Below are positions 44,911-53,187 of a DNA stretch of 64,000 nt, piece by piece. Position numbers and translations under genes: made by a program. The DNA comes from Clostridiales bacterium (GTDB lineage: Bacteria; Bacillota; Clostridia; Saccharofermentanales; Saccharofermentanaceae). Within the stretch, counting starts at the first letter, position 1; each line of letters begins with the position of its first letter. The stretch covers positions 1 through 64,000 of the forward strand of contig JAFRST010000053.1 of the NCBI GenBank assembly GCA_017427465.1, in the 5' to 3' direction. The notes below the pieces were generated by a model. That model was not told where the DNA came from. It did no database searches and saw nothing but the letters and a program-made list of their open reading frames with translations.

Positions 44911-45864
44911 TCAGAGGCCCTCTACGGAAGCGATTGCCTCACGCATATTTGCCTCAGATTTCTTGAGGAGCTGGTACTCGTCGTCCGTAAGACGCATGTC
45001 GATGATCTTATCAACGCCGTTAGCACCGATGAGCGCAGGAACGTCCAAAGTAACACCGCTGATGCCGTACTCTCCGTTGAGTCTTATAGCAACTGTTCTG
45101 ATGGTGTGCTCGTCTTCTGTGATGGATCTGAGAAGTGTAGCAGCGCTTACAGCGATACCGTTGAATGTAGCACCCTTGAGCTTGATGATCTGAGCGCCGG
45201 AAGACTTTGTCTGCTGAGCGATCTCATCCTTAACATCCTGACCGAAAGGTACGCCGATAGCTTCTGCATACTCGTCGATACCCATACCTGCAACGTGAGT
45301 GTGGCTCCAGCAAGGGAATTGTGTCTCACCGTGCTCGCCGAGGATATAACCGTGAACGTTTCTGACGTCAACGCCGAGCTTTCTGGAGATGAGGACTCTG
45401 AAACGTGCAGAGTCGAGATTTGTGCCGGAACCGATGATCTTATTGGAAGGAAGTCCGGACCACTCTGCAACCTTATATGTAACGAGGTCGCAAGGATTTG
45501 AGATTACCATGATGACACCCTTGTTGTAGTACTCCATGATGCTGTCTGTGATCGTGTGAGCGAGCTTGACGTTCTTCTTAGCAAGGTCAAGTCTTGTCTC
45601 GCCTTCTTTTCTGGGAATACCTGCTGTGATGATGATGCAGTCAGCATCCTTAACATCACTGTAATCGCCGGAATGAATGTACATATCGCCTATGAACGGA
45701 AGTCCGTGGCTGATATCGAGAGCTTCACCAAGAGCCTTTTCCTTATTGACGTCAATAAGTACGAGCTCAGAGCAGAGCTGCTGCATTGCGATTGCGAAAG
45801 CTGTAGTTGATCCTACTGCACCTGCGCCGATGATGGCGACTTTGGTTCCTTCTTGTTTATACAT
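44911..45864 (-). CDS. L-lactate dehydrogenase family protein (lactate or malate)
   Basis: 317 residues: NAD-binding GAGAVGST, SNPCDLVTY, GSGTNLDSARFR and the catalytic GEHGETQ histidine. Overall it looks like L-LDH (GETRLDLAKKN), but the residue equivalent to the specificity Gln102 of bacterial LDH is Arg (R85 in GIPRKEGETR), as in malate dehydrogenases. Either lactate or malate could be the product. Single gene. If malate, it would join the oxaloacetate decarboxylase of this window in C4 metabolism. Confidence 0.85.
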   Translation of the reverse strand: MYKQEGTKVAIIGAGAVGSTTAFAIAMQQLCSELVLIDVNKEKALGEALDISHGLPFIGDMYIHSGDYSDVKDADCIIITAGIPRKEGETRLDLAKKNVKLAHTITDSIMEYYNKGVIMVISNPCDLVTYKVAEWSGLPSNKIIGSGTNLDSARFRVLISRKLGVDVRNVHGYILGEHGETQFPCWSHTHVAGMGIDEYAEAIGVPFGQDVKDEIAQQTKSSGAQIIKLKGATFNGIAVSAATLLRSITEDEHTIRTVAIRLNGEYGISGVTLDVPALIGANGVDKIIDMRLTDDEYQLLKKSEANMREAIASVEGL

Positions 45865-46059
45865 AACTCATACGCCCCCTTTTGTAGCAATACGAATGAT
45901 ATCAAGAACCCTCTTTCAAATAAAGTCATTATTCGTTAGGATTTTTACCTAAAATTTGCACTTGAAATTTGCCTGGAAAGTGTATTTTGATAATTTGATA
46001 GTCAAAGTTTTTCCTTGATTTTACAGGGTTTTACGGGCTTTTTGGTCCTTTTAATCGAA

Positions 46060-46088
46060 TTGACGGTTTTTACAAGAGCAGATATAAT
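46060..46088 (+). promoter_or_regulatory. Promoter of the antisense RNA of the second toxin locus
   Basis: TTGACG (46060-46065), 17 bp, TATAAT (46083-46088): almost consensus, with no protein gene downstream. Confidence 0.8.
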
Positions 46089-46094
46089 GAATTC

Positions 46095-46178
46095 ATAAAT
46101 GAGGCACTACCATATAGGCGGTAGTCCTCAGTGATAGGTTATAAAAATAAGCCGCACTTTGGACGGGGGCGGCTTATT
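46095..46178 (+). ncRNA. Predicted antisense (antitoxin) RNA of the second toxin locus
   Basis: About 84 nt from the promoter at 46060 to the terminator at 46146-46178, converging on the toxin gene at 46174. Its 5' hairpin (46101-46133, GAGGCACTACC...GGTAGTCCTC) resembles, in the same sense, the leader of the toxin mRNA (46362-46331 on the minus strand). Confidence 0.72.
46146..46178. terminator. Bidirectional terminator of the second toxin/antisense locus
   Basis: 10-bp stem AATAAGCCGC / GCGGCTTATT. The toxin stop codon (46176-46174) lies within the stem. Confidence 0.75.
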
Positions 46179-46263
46179 TCTTTGTTTTAACGCAAAGAGC
46201 AATAATTGAAACTATTAACATACCAATCGTGAGTATCACGATGAGCATTTCATAATCTGTCAT
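46174..46263 (-). CDS. Type I toxin-like (holin-like) small membrane peptide
   Basis: 29 residues beginning MTDYEMLIVILTIGMLIVS, one hydrophobic helix, basic end KTKK. Near-identical start to the peptide at 35965 (MT[ED]YE[IM]L), as in the putative holin-like toxin family. AAAGGAGGTG three bases before AAT-ATG is a near-perfect anti-SD match. The leader (to about 46365) can fold. A convergent antisense RNA is predicted. Confidence 0.75.
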   Translation of the reverse strand: MTDYEMLIVILTIGMLIVSIIALCVKTKK

Positions 46264-46481
46264 ATTGCACCTCCTTTCACCATAACACCGGGTCATGGAT
46301 TTAAGGAGAACGACCGCCTAAACACTTGAAGTGTTACGAATTACCGCTTAAGGTAATGCCTCACAAATAGTGTACACGGCAGCTAACACTAAATCGTTGC
46401 TTTAATGGGACTATCCCTCTATTCGAAATCTTAGGCTATCACTCTTGTCCTAAAAACAGGTTTTGTCTTGCATGTAACAAG

Positions 46482-46513
46482 AAAAACGGCGCAGAACCGG
46501 AAGTTCCACGCCG
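46482..46513 (-). terminator. Terminator of thrS
   Basis: Minus-strand CGGCG..GAAC / GTTC..CGCCG stem followed by five T residues, 29 bp past the stop. Confidence 0.75.
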
Positions 46514-46541
46514 CATATTTTTAACAAATACCTGATTGAAA

Positions 46542-48368
46542 TCAGATCTCCTGAGGGAGTTCCAATGTTCTTTCCTTGTTGAGCTTAACACAGAGTTCAA
46601 CGAACTTGTCGAGAGCAACGCCCTGAAGCTGCTTATTTGAGCCTCTTACGTTGACAGATACTGTGTTCTCAGCAGCTTCCTTATCGCCTACAACGAGGAT
46701 ATAAGGATCCTTCATCTGCTTGAATCTCTTGATCTTGTCTCTCATGTTGACGTCTGTTAAGTCGGATTCGACTCTTACGCAGGCCTTTGTGAGAGCATCT
46801 GCAACCTTCTGTGCATATTCGTTGTGCTCAGGTCTGATCGGTACTACTGCTACCTGATAAGGGTTGAGCCAGAACGGGAATGCACCCTTGAAGTGCTCTG
46901 TGATGATGCCGATGAAACGCTCGAAAGAACCGAAGATAGCTCTGTGGATAACGATAGGCATCTTCTGAGCGCCGTCCTTGTCAACGAATGTGAGCTCGAA
47001 GTTATGAGGGAGCTGGAAGTCGAGCTGTACGGTACCGCACTGCCACTCACGTCCAAGAGCATCCTTGATCTGAAGGTCGATCTTCGGGCCGTAGAACGCG
47101 CCGTCGCCTTCGTTGATCTCATAATTGCCTTCACCATACTTCTCATCGAGGATAGCCTTCAGGGAAGCCTCAGCAGCGTTCCAGGACTCGATATCACCCA
47201 TGAAGTCGTCAGGTCTTGTAGAGAACTCTGCTCTGTATGTGATGCCGAATGTCTTGTAGATCTCGTCTGCGATAGCGATAACGTCCTTGATCTCGTCCTT
47301 GATCTGCTCAGGTGTTACGAATGTATGGTCGTCATCCTGACGGAACTCCTGAACTCTGAAAAGACCGTTCATCTGACCTGACTTCTCCTTACGGTGCAGT
47401 ACGTCATACTCGCTGTAACGGATAGGAAGTTCCTTATATGAGTGCATCGTGCGCTTATAGGACATCATGGCATTAGGGCAGTTCATAGGCTTAGCAGCCA
47501 TTGTGTCTTCTGCCTCTACAGAATACTTCTCAGGTGCTTCCTCGCCCTGAATGGCGTCCGTAGCGTTAACGCCCTTTGTAATACCGGGAACGATGAACAT
47601 GTTGTTCTGATAGTGTGCCCAGTGACCACTGATGAGCCAGAGCTTCTTGTTGTTGATGAGCGGTGCGGAGATCTCCGTGTAGCCGTGCTTGCCCTGGAGC
47701 TCTCTGGAATATTTCATGAGTTCCTGATAAAGGATCCAGCCCCTCGGGAGCCAGTAAGCCATACCCGGAGCTGTCTCACGGAACATAAAAAGGTCAAGAG
47801 CAGTACCGATCTTCTTGTGGTCTCTCTCCTGAGCTTCCTTAAGCCATGCAAGATGAGCCTTGAGCTCGTCCTTTGAAGGGAAAGCAAAGAGATAGATTCT
47901 CTGAAGCTGGTCTCTCTTCTCATCGCCTCTCCAGTAAGCACCTGATACGCTCTTGATCTTGAATGCGGCGCTGAAGAGCTCCTGTGAATTATCTACATGA
48001 GGACCACGGCAAAGGTCGACATAGTCATCACCTGTGTAATAAATCGAAATAGTTTCATCTGCAGGCAGATCGATGATAAGTTCTGTCTTGAACTTCTGAT
48101 CCTTGAAGAGCTCCAATGCCTCATCCTTGGAGATGACCTTACGTGTCCAGTCTTCTCTCCTCTTGATGATCTCGTGCATCTTTTCTTCAATTGCAGGGAA
48201 ATCCTCTTCTGTGACCGTTCTCGGAAGGACGAAATCATAATAGCATCCGTCTTCGATCTCAGGTCCGATCGCGTACTGTACCTCTTTGCCGTAGATCTCG
48301 ATAACAGCCTTAGCCAGGATGTGTGCAAGAGAGTGACGGTACACCTTCAATACTTCTTCTTTTTCCAT
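46542..48368 (-). CDS. thrS: Threonyl-tRNA synthetase lacking the TGS domain
   Basis: 608 residues. Charges tRNA-Thr. Begins directly with the editing domain (HSLAHILAKAV, and YVDLCRGPHV), then the class II catalytic core (MNCPNAMM, RVQEFRQDDDHTF, IHRAIFGSFERF) and the anticodon-binding domain. The usual N-terminal TGS domain of about 60 residues is missing; no upstream start could supply it. A small GCACAG..CTGTGC hairpin lies just before the ribosome site (48399-48415); no T-box seen. Confidence 0.95.
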   Translation of the reverse strand: MEKEEVLKVYRHSLAHILAKAVIEIYGKEVQYAIGPEIEDGCYYDFVLPRTVTEEDFPAIEEKMHEIIKRREDWTRKVISKDEALELFKDQKFKTELIIDLPADETISIYYTGDDYVDLCRGPHVDNSQELFSAAFKIKSVSGAYWRGDEKRDQLQRIYLFAFPSKDELKAHLAWLKEAQERDHKKIGTALDLFMFRETAPGMAYWLPRGWILYQELMKYSRELQGKHGYTEISAPLINNKKLWLISGHWAHYQNNMFIVPGITKGVNATDAIQGEEAPEKYSVEAEDTMAAKPMNCPNAMMSYKRTMHSYKELPIRYSEYDVLHRKEKSGQMNGLFRVQEFRQDDDHTFVTPEQIKDEIKDVIAIADEIYKTFGITYRAEFSTRPDDFMGDIESWNAAEASLKAILDEKYGEGNYEINEGDGAFYGPKIDLQIKDALGREWQCGTVQLDFQLPHNFELTFVDKDGAQKMPIVIHRAIFGSFERFIGIITEHFKGAFPFWLNPYQVAVVPIRPEHNEYAQKVADALTKACVRVESDLTDVNMRDKIKRFKQMKDPYILVVGDKEAAENTVSVNVRGSNKQLQGVALDKFVELCVKLNKERTLELPQEI

Positions 48369-48524
48369 TGTAAAAAACCTCCTCTAGAGTTTTATGCACA
48401 GAACCGCTGTGCAGATAGTAGAAGATTGTACCACAAATAAAATAAAAATGTTGTTTTATAGGGCTTTACGGACACCGGCAATGCTTTTTGCGCGTTTTCA
48501 AACATTTGTTCTATATGTAAAAAT

Positions 48525-48550
48525 AAAAAAGGGGTGCTGTTTGCACCCCT
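48525..48550 (-). terminator. Terminator of the CofE-like gene
   Basis: Minus-strand GGGGTGC / GCACCCC with a 5-base loop and six T residues. Confidence 0.85.
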
Positions 48551-48568
48551 CATGAAGTAATCCTGTTA

Positions 48569-49762
48569 TCAGTTTGTGTAGTTATCAAAATATCCCTGAA
48601 CGAGAACGACCGGTGTTCCTTTGTCACCTGAACCTGATGTAAGGTCACACAAAGAACCGATAAGGTCTGTAAGCTGTCTGGGTGTTGTACCTTCGCTTGC
48701 CATCTTGCCTACGAGGTTGGCATCCTTAGCCTTGATGCTCTCGGAAATAGCATTCTTAAGAGCTTCACCGGAAAGATCGGCAAAATCATTATCTGCAAGA
48801 TACTTGAGCTTGAGCTCGTTCGGTGTTCCGATAAGACCGTCTGTAAAAGCAGGCGATACGACCGGATCTGCAAGCTCCCATATCTTTCCCTGAGGATCCT
48901 TGAAGGCACCGTCACCGTAAACCATTACTTCAACACACTTGCCTGTCTGATCGAGTATCTTCTTCTGAATAGCAAGAACAAGATCCTTGCACTCCCTGGG
49001 GAAGAGCTTGACCTGATCTTCAGTAGCCTTGTTGGAGCCCAAAAGACCATATGTCTCATTGCATCCGCTTCCGTTAACGGGAGCATTCATGATCTCATCA
49101 AGACTTACGACCTTTTCTGCGCCTGCAGCAAGAAGTATTCTCTTTGTTCTGGCTCTTGTGTGGATGTCGCAGTTAATGACAGCCTTTGTGTAATCCAGAA
49201 TAGCCTTTGCCTGGTTGGCGAAAACGATCTCTACTTCGCAGCCGCAGGCCTTAATGAGATCACCATAATATGCAACGTAGTCAACGCCAGTGAACTCATG
49301 CTTGTTCTCGCCGAAGAGCTCACGATATATCTCAAGGGAAAGGACATCGCTGTAAGGGTTGATGCCTGCCGCATCGATCTTATCGAGGCTTACAAGGCAG
49401 TTGCCGACCTCATCTGAAGGATATGAGAGCATAAGAACGATCTTCTTGCATCCCATGGCGATACCGCGAAGGCAGATAGCGAATCTGTTGCGTGAAAGTA
49501 TCGGGAAGATAACGCCTACTGTGCCTCCGCCGAGCTTAGCCTTAACATCTTCGGCAATATCGTTGACCGAGCAGTAGTTGCCCTGGGCTCTTGCAACGAT
49601 CGACTCCGTAATGGAGATGACGTCCCTGTCCCTGATCTCAAAGCCTTCAGCCTTTGCTGCTTCGAGCACGGATTCTGTTACGATTTCAGACAGATCGTCT
49701 CCCTGACGGATGATAGGGCATCTAATACCTCTTGAAACTGTACCAACTCTTCTTTCAGACAT
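48569..49762 (-). CDS. F420-0:gamma-glutamyl ligase-like (CofE-like) protein
   Basis: 397 residues. N-terminal half resembles the F420 gamma-glutamyl ligase fold (RGIRCPIIRQGDDL, RDRDVISITESIVARAQGN). True CofE adds glutamates to coenzyme F420; Clostridia generally do not make F420, so the substrate here is unknown. GGAGGTG six bases upstream fixes the start at 49762. The nearest gene upstream was the tRNA-Ser now split by the element. Confidence 0.78.
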   Translation of the reverse strand: MSERRVGTVSRGIRCPIIRQGDDLSEIVTESVLEAAKAEGFEIRDRDVISITESIVARAQGNYCSVNDIAEDVKAKLGGGTVGVIFPILSRNRFAICLRGIAMGCKKIVLMLSYPSDEVGNCLVSLDKIDAAGINPYSDVLSLEIYRELFGENKHEFTGVDYVAYYGDLIKACGCEVEIVFANQAKAILDYTKAVINCDIHTRARTKRILLAAGAEKVVSLDEIMNAPVNGSGCNETYGLLGSNKATEDQVKLFPRECKDLVLAIQKKILDQTGKCVEVMVYGDGAFKDPQGKIWELADPVVSPAFTDGLIGTPNELKLKYLADNDFADLSGEALKNAISESIKAKDANLVGKMASEGTTPRQLTDLIGSLCDLTSGSGDKGTPVVLVQGYFDNYTN

Positions 49763-49844
49763 AGAGCGCACCTCCAAAAATAAGTTTTCCGTCGACAATT
49801 ATATAGGAAATTTTAATCAATTAAAAGAAGGGCATATTACAAAG

Positions 49845-49878
49845 AAAAGACGACCGGATACCTATCCGATCGTCTTTT
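49845..49878 (-). terminator. Terminator of the original tRNA-Ser gene
   Basis: Strong 16-bp stem (49845-49860 with 49863-49878, one mismatch) just past the tRNA 3' end on the minus strand, ending in TTTT. Confidence 0.8.
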
Positions 49879-49882
49879 GTTA

Positions 49883-49938
49883 TGGCGGAGCCGGTGGGAT
49901 TCGAACCCACGTGCCCTTGCGGACAAACGGTTTTCAAG
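49883..49938 (-). pseudogene. 3' half of the host tRNA-Ser(UGA), left element junction
   Basis: Contains CCA, acceptor strand CGGCTCC, T arm GTGGG-TTCGAAT-CCCAC, variable arm and anticodon loop to CTTGAAA, but no D arm or 5' acceptor. It pairs with the 5' half at 55131-55092 (GGAGCTG with CGGCTCC, one G-T). The coding match stops at TTTTCAAG (49931-49938), where the element begins. Confidence 0.85.
49932..49938. other. Left attachment core (attL)
   Basis: TTTCAAG, identical to 55092-55098; element sequence continues CTTTCTTTTGG, host tRNA sequence lies to the left. Confidence 0.75.
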
Positions 49939-49991
49939 CTTTCTTTTGGAATGTTAGAAGCTGTTATTTACAGGCATTTTCGCGTTTTTTA

Positions 49992-50312
49992 TGTGTCCCC
50001 ATAGTAGATATCGCCAAGCTTATTACATACATCAGTTATCCCCTGATTATAACGTTTTGTGTTCATTGACAACTCATCTCAATCCACTCTCAAAGGAGAA
50101 CGAAATGAACACAGAAAACATAAACTGGGATGAGGTCCCGGATACACTGTCTTTGGAGCAAATCCGCAAGCTGATTCATGTCAGTAAAAGAGTCGCCAAA
50201 ACCCTTTTAGATACGGAGATTCCATGCATTCAAAAAGCCCGAACAACACACAAATATTACGTTGATAAGCAGGATCTAATTGATTATTTGGGGACACATT
50301 CGGGGACACATT
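49992..50312. repeat. Left-end GGGGACACATT arm-type repeats
   Basis: One inverted copy (TGTGTCCCC, 49992-50000) and two direct copies (50290-50300, 50302-50312), the latter inside the gene at 50105. The same word occurs four times at the right end. Confidence 0.6.
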
Positions 50313-50665
50313 ATCAAATCAGCAATACAAAAAAACGAAGCTGCAATTCACGACTTTTTACATCAGATATTCCAGAGTATTTTAAGGGAAGAATGGCCTT
50401 CTATTTCAGATCGGAATTCGCAGATTATCCAGAGCTAATCAGAATAAGGGATGTAGCCCAAATGACCGGCTACTGCAAAGAACAAATTGGCGAATGGGCA
50501 AATGAAGGTTTGATCGGTTTTGTTGTGATCAGCAATGTCAGATATATAAACAAATCGAACCTCATAGACTTCTTATGCACAGAAGATTTTGATTCCGTTT
50601 ACAGAAAGTCGAAGTGGCATAAACAACACATAGAAATCTTCAGGGAATGGAAGAAGAAATCTTAA
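50105..50665 (+). CDS. Element protein with two excisionase-like helix-turn-helix domains
   Basis: 186 residues. Two related DNA-binding segments: residues about 10-60 (LSLEQIRKLIHVSKRVAKTLL) and about 115-160 (LIRIRDVAQMTGYCKEQIGEWA), each followed by a KYYVDKQDLIDYL / VRYINKSNLIDFL strand-helix. Probably a directionality factor or regulator of the element. AAAGGAGAACGAA precedes the ATG at 50105. Two putative integrase arm sites lie inside its coding sequence. Confidence 0.7.
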   Translation: MNTENINWDEVPDTLSLEQIRKLIHVSKRVAKTLLDTEIPCIQKARTTHKYYVDKQDLIDYLGTHSGTHYQISNTKKRSCNSRLFTSDIPEYFKGRMAFYFRSEFADYPELIRIRDVAQMTGYCKEQIGEWANEGLIGFVVISNVRYINKSNLIDFLCTEDFDSVYRKSKWHKQHIEIFREWKKKS

Positions 50666-50765
50666 GGTATTTTGCACACGTATTTAATCAAGGAGAGCGA
50701 CCTGGAATTCCAGTCTCGCTCTCTTCATTTTTGACTGCAATTAAAAGAGTCTATTTCACTTGGTA

Positions 50766-51017
50766 TTAGTCATACCAATGGCGTGGTCTACCTGAATTAG
50801 CTTCACGTTTCTGGCGCTCATTCTTTATAACGGCTTCAGCCTCTTCCTTAGTTACATACAAACGATGACCTTTGAGTCTCATACCGCTTCCATAGTTTTC
50901 GACCGACCTAAGCGTATAGAAATCGCCTGAGATACGCATGATCTGCATCTCCATAACGTACGAGTTATTGGAGATTATAAAGACATGCTGTCCGACACTA
51001 TAGTTCTTTTCAGCCAT
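50766..51017 (-). CDS. Small element protein of unknown function
   Basis: 83 residues, soluble, basic at the C-terminus (NERQKREANSGRPRHWYD). Beta-rich first half (YSVGQHVFIISNNSYVMEMQI). No family recognised. AGGAATTAATAA precedes the start. Confidence 0.55.
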   Translation of the reverse strand: MAEKNYSVGQHVFIISNNSYVMEMQIMRISGDFYTLRSVENYGSGMRLKGHRLYVTKEEAEAVIKNERQKREANSGRPRHWYD

Positions 51018-51104
51018 TTATTAATTCCTGTTTATCTTAAACGCCAGCGACCGTAGAATACTTTGATTCTACGGCCGCCAATTGATTATCTTGTTTTGTA
51101 TCTA

Positions 51105-51524
51105 TCAGAAGATATCTACTGACTTGCCGTCCTTATCGAAAATCTTCTTCTCGTTGGTAACTACATATACGTCACCACCGAGCTTTGCTGCTTTCTTTTC
51201 GAGTGCCTTGTAATCGATCTGCTGACCGTCGATCTCGAAAATAACCTTGCCCAGCTTTTTCTTAGCAGGGCGACCGGGTTTCTTAGCTGCAACTTTCTTG
51301 GTTGCTGTTTTTTTTGCAACCGCCTTTTTAGCAGGTGTCTTTGTAGCAGCCTTTGCTGTAGTCTTTTTAGCAGCAGCTTTCTTAGCAGGAGCTGCTTTTT
51401 TTTCTGTCGTCTTCTTAGCTGCGGGAGCCTTCTTTGCAGCAGGCTTCTTAGCGGCTGTCTTTTTTGCTGCGGGTTTCTTTGCTTCAGGAGCCTTTGTCTC
51501 AGCAGTTTTTACTTCTTCTGCCAT
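51105..51524 (-). CDS. Histone H1-like Lys/Ala-rich protein with AT-hook
   Basis: 139 residues. Residues about 12-81 are repeats of AAKK/PAKK/TAKK as in histone H1 tails; then an AT-hook-like KKPGRPAKKK (81-90) and a small globular C-terminal domain (IFEIDGQQIDYKALEKKAAKLGGDVYVV) resembling small Clostridia domains of unknown function. Likely a DNA-compacting protein. GGAGGAC supports the start at 51524. Its tail closely resembles the N-terminal extension of ParB at 55232. Confidence 0.75.
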   Translation of the reverse strand: MAEEVKTAETKAPEAKKPAAKKTAAKKPAAKKAPAAKKTTEKKAAPAKKAAAKKTTAKAATKTPAKKAVAKKTATKKVAAKKPGRPAKKKLGKVIFEIDGQQIDYKALEKKAAKLGGDVYVVTNEKKIFDKDGKSVDIF

Positions 51525-51730
51525 GGTTTTGTCCTCCGTGAGATGGGAATTATTGGTATGCTTAAATTTTATTATTCGTAACATACAACGTCAATAAAAT
51601 GTTATTCATCATGTATCTCATGTGATATATGTGAAAGAGTTATCATTTATCATTTAACGAATTATCTTTTTGCTTATAATTACTCAATCTCCCAGACAAC
51701 GGTAACAGTATCAGTAACTTCTATATCATC

Positions 51731-52528
51731 TCATTCGTACATCATATCCAAGCAACTTGCGACAGCAGCAGGATAGCTGTTTCCGGCTTCGCTATACTTG
51801 ATATAGCTGTTGTAGTTTTCCTTAATCAAAGACTCTATATCAGGTCGATTAAAATATTCAGTGATCTCGTCCGCTGAATATTTATACTCCTCGAAATAAT
51901 CCCTGACAGCTTCGATATATTCTTCATAAGAACAGTCAGCCTTCTTATATGACACATAGAATTGAGCCTCCGTGATCACGAATCCAGAAGACACCGCTGC
52001 CGCAGATGTCGTCGTATTATGCAGCATTGAATACCGATGGTTGTCGACATCAATAACCAACGGGTATTTTGATTCCAGAATAATATCCTTATTGGTTACA
52101 TCGTCCACATCGCAAGTAAATCCTTCGCTTTCAATGTAGTCAACAAGTTTTATACGAGCTTCTTTTCGCGTCGACCTCACATAGTAGACAAGTGCTTTAC
52201 GCGCTTTCTCCTCATCCTCGTCCATAACAAGCGGTTCAAGATCTTGATACTTGTTATAAATATTCCAGATTTTAAGGAACTCGGATACTCTTATAGCGTG
52301 ATTGCCGATGGGCTTAACAATCTGGACGCCGGGCATACCATAAGCGAAAATCTTATGAGTTATGTTTACAAAGACCCAGTCGCAACTATCGTAATGCCCC
52401 TTGTGCCAGGCAAGCTTGAAATCATTTTCACGAAGCCAACACAAGAACGGTGCGTCAATATCCTTCAGGGAAGGATCCTTTACAAGAAATGCTTCTGGTT
52501 TTACTCTGCTGATAACAATATCTTCCAT
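51731..52528 (-). CDS. Element cargo protein of unknown function
   Basis: 265 residues, soluble and acidic, no signal peptide. I recognise no domain. GAGGAGGAATAAG precedes the ATG; the stop of a small upstream frame lies one base before, so the two may be translated together. Confidence 0.6.
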   Translation of the reverse strand: MEDIVISRVKPEAFLVKDPSLKDIDAPFLCWLRENDFKLAWHKGHYDSCDWVFVNITHKIFAYGMPGVQIVKPIGNHAIRVSEFLKIWNIYNKYQDLEPLVMDEDEEKARKALVYYVRSTRKEARIKLVDYIESEGFTCDVDDVTNKDIILESKYPLVIDVDNHRYSMLHNTTTSAAAVSSGFVITEAQFYVSYKKADCSYEEYIEAVRDYFEEYKYSADEITEYFNRPDIESLIKENYNSYIKYSEAGNSYPAAVASCLDMMYE

Positions 52529-52529
52529 C

Positions 52530-52685
52530 TTATTCCTCCTCTCGGCATTTACCTGTAATCAAATCAGATACTATACAAAAATCATCTTCTGTAAGTTCTT
52601 TTGGACGTTGTGATGTATCCTGATTAATCCTTATTTCAGAAACAACAGCTACCAAATCATTTTCCGATTCATTTGTTTCAAGCAT
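52530..52685 (-). CDS. Short unknown protein upstream of the cargo gene
   Basis: 51 residues from MLETNESEND; acidic. No good ribosome site, and the longer frame to 52793 overlaps the parB remnant in another frame. It could be spurious or the tail of a decayed gene. Confidence 0.35.
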   Translation of the reverse strand: MLETNESENDLVAVVSEIRINQDTSQRPKELTEDDFCIVSDLITGKCREEE

Positions 52686-52698
52686 CAGGAGTTTTGCA

Positions 52699-52836
52699 TC
52701 ATAGATGCAGTATCCTGATAAGCTCAATTGGGATGTCGTAGATCTTTGGAAGTCGACCCTCTCGGATCTCCTTGTCATCCTTGAAGAGGTCATCGTACGC
52801 CGTGAGACCTAGGTCTAACTTGGGCTTTTCTCTCAA
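52699..52836 (-). pseudogene. N-terminal remnant of an ICE/plasmid-type ParB
   Basis: 45 codons from a TTG with GGGAGGTG upstream; contains LGLTAYDDLFKDDKEIREG and LPKIYDIPIELI, the typical start of ICE-type ParB, then stops. The nuclease/HTH parts are gone. Not related to the chromosomal ParB at 55232. Confidence 0.65.
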
Positions 52837-53137
52837 GTCCGATCACCTCCCTCGCCAATTCCTTGTAGGCATCTGCGACCTTGCCGCCAGGGTCGTGCAC
52901 GAAAATGCTCTCGCCTAAGTTAGGACACTCGGTAGCTCTAACAGATCTGGGTATCTCTATATTGAATACATTAATATTAATACCCATTGCATCTCGCAGC
53001 GCTCTCGTGATGTCCCTTGCGTTGTTTGTCCGGGAATCAACCATCGTCATGAGAACTCCATCGATCTTCAGGTCAGGATTGATCTGCCGCTTCACTTTAG
53101 AAATAGAATGAAGCAACAAGTCTAAGCCTTTGGGCAT
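52790..53137 (-). pseudogene. C-terminal remnant of an ICE/plasmid-type ParA
   Basis: 115 residues matching the second half of ICE-type ParA (ILMTMVDSRTNNARDI-like, EIPRSVRATE, HDPGGKVADAYKELAREV). The Walker A half is missing, so it cannot be an active ATPase. Its end overlaps the parB remnant. Confidence 0.75.
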
Positions 53138-53187
53138 ACCTGAGATTGATTATTCGACTTCTGAACTATCACGAGGGAGGTAAGTAT

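Noticed and set aside
48369..48440. T-box riboswitch before thrS
   Set aside because: Only a small hairpin next to the ribosome site is visible; no T-box sequence or antiterminator, and the leader is too short.
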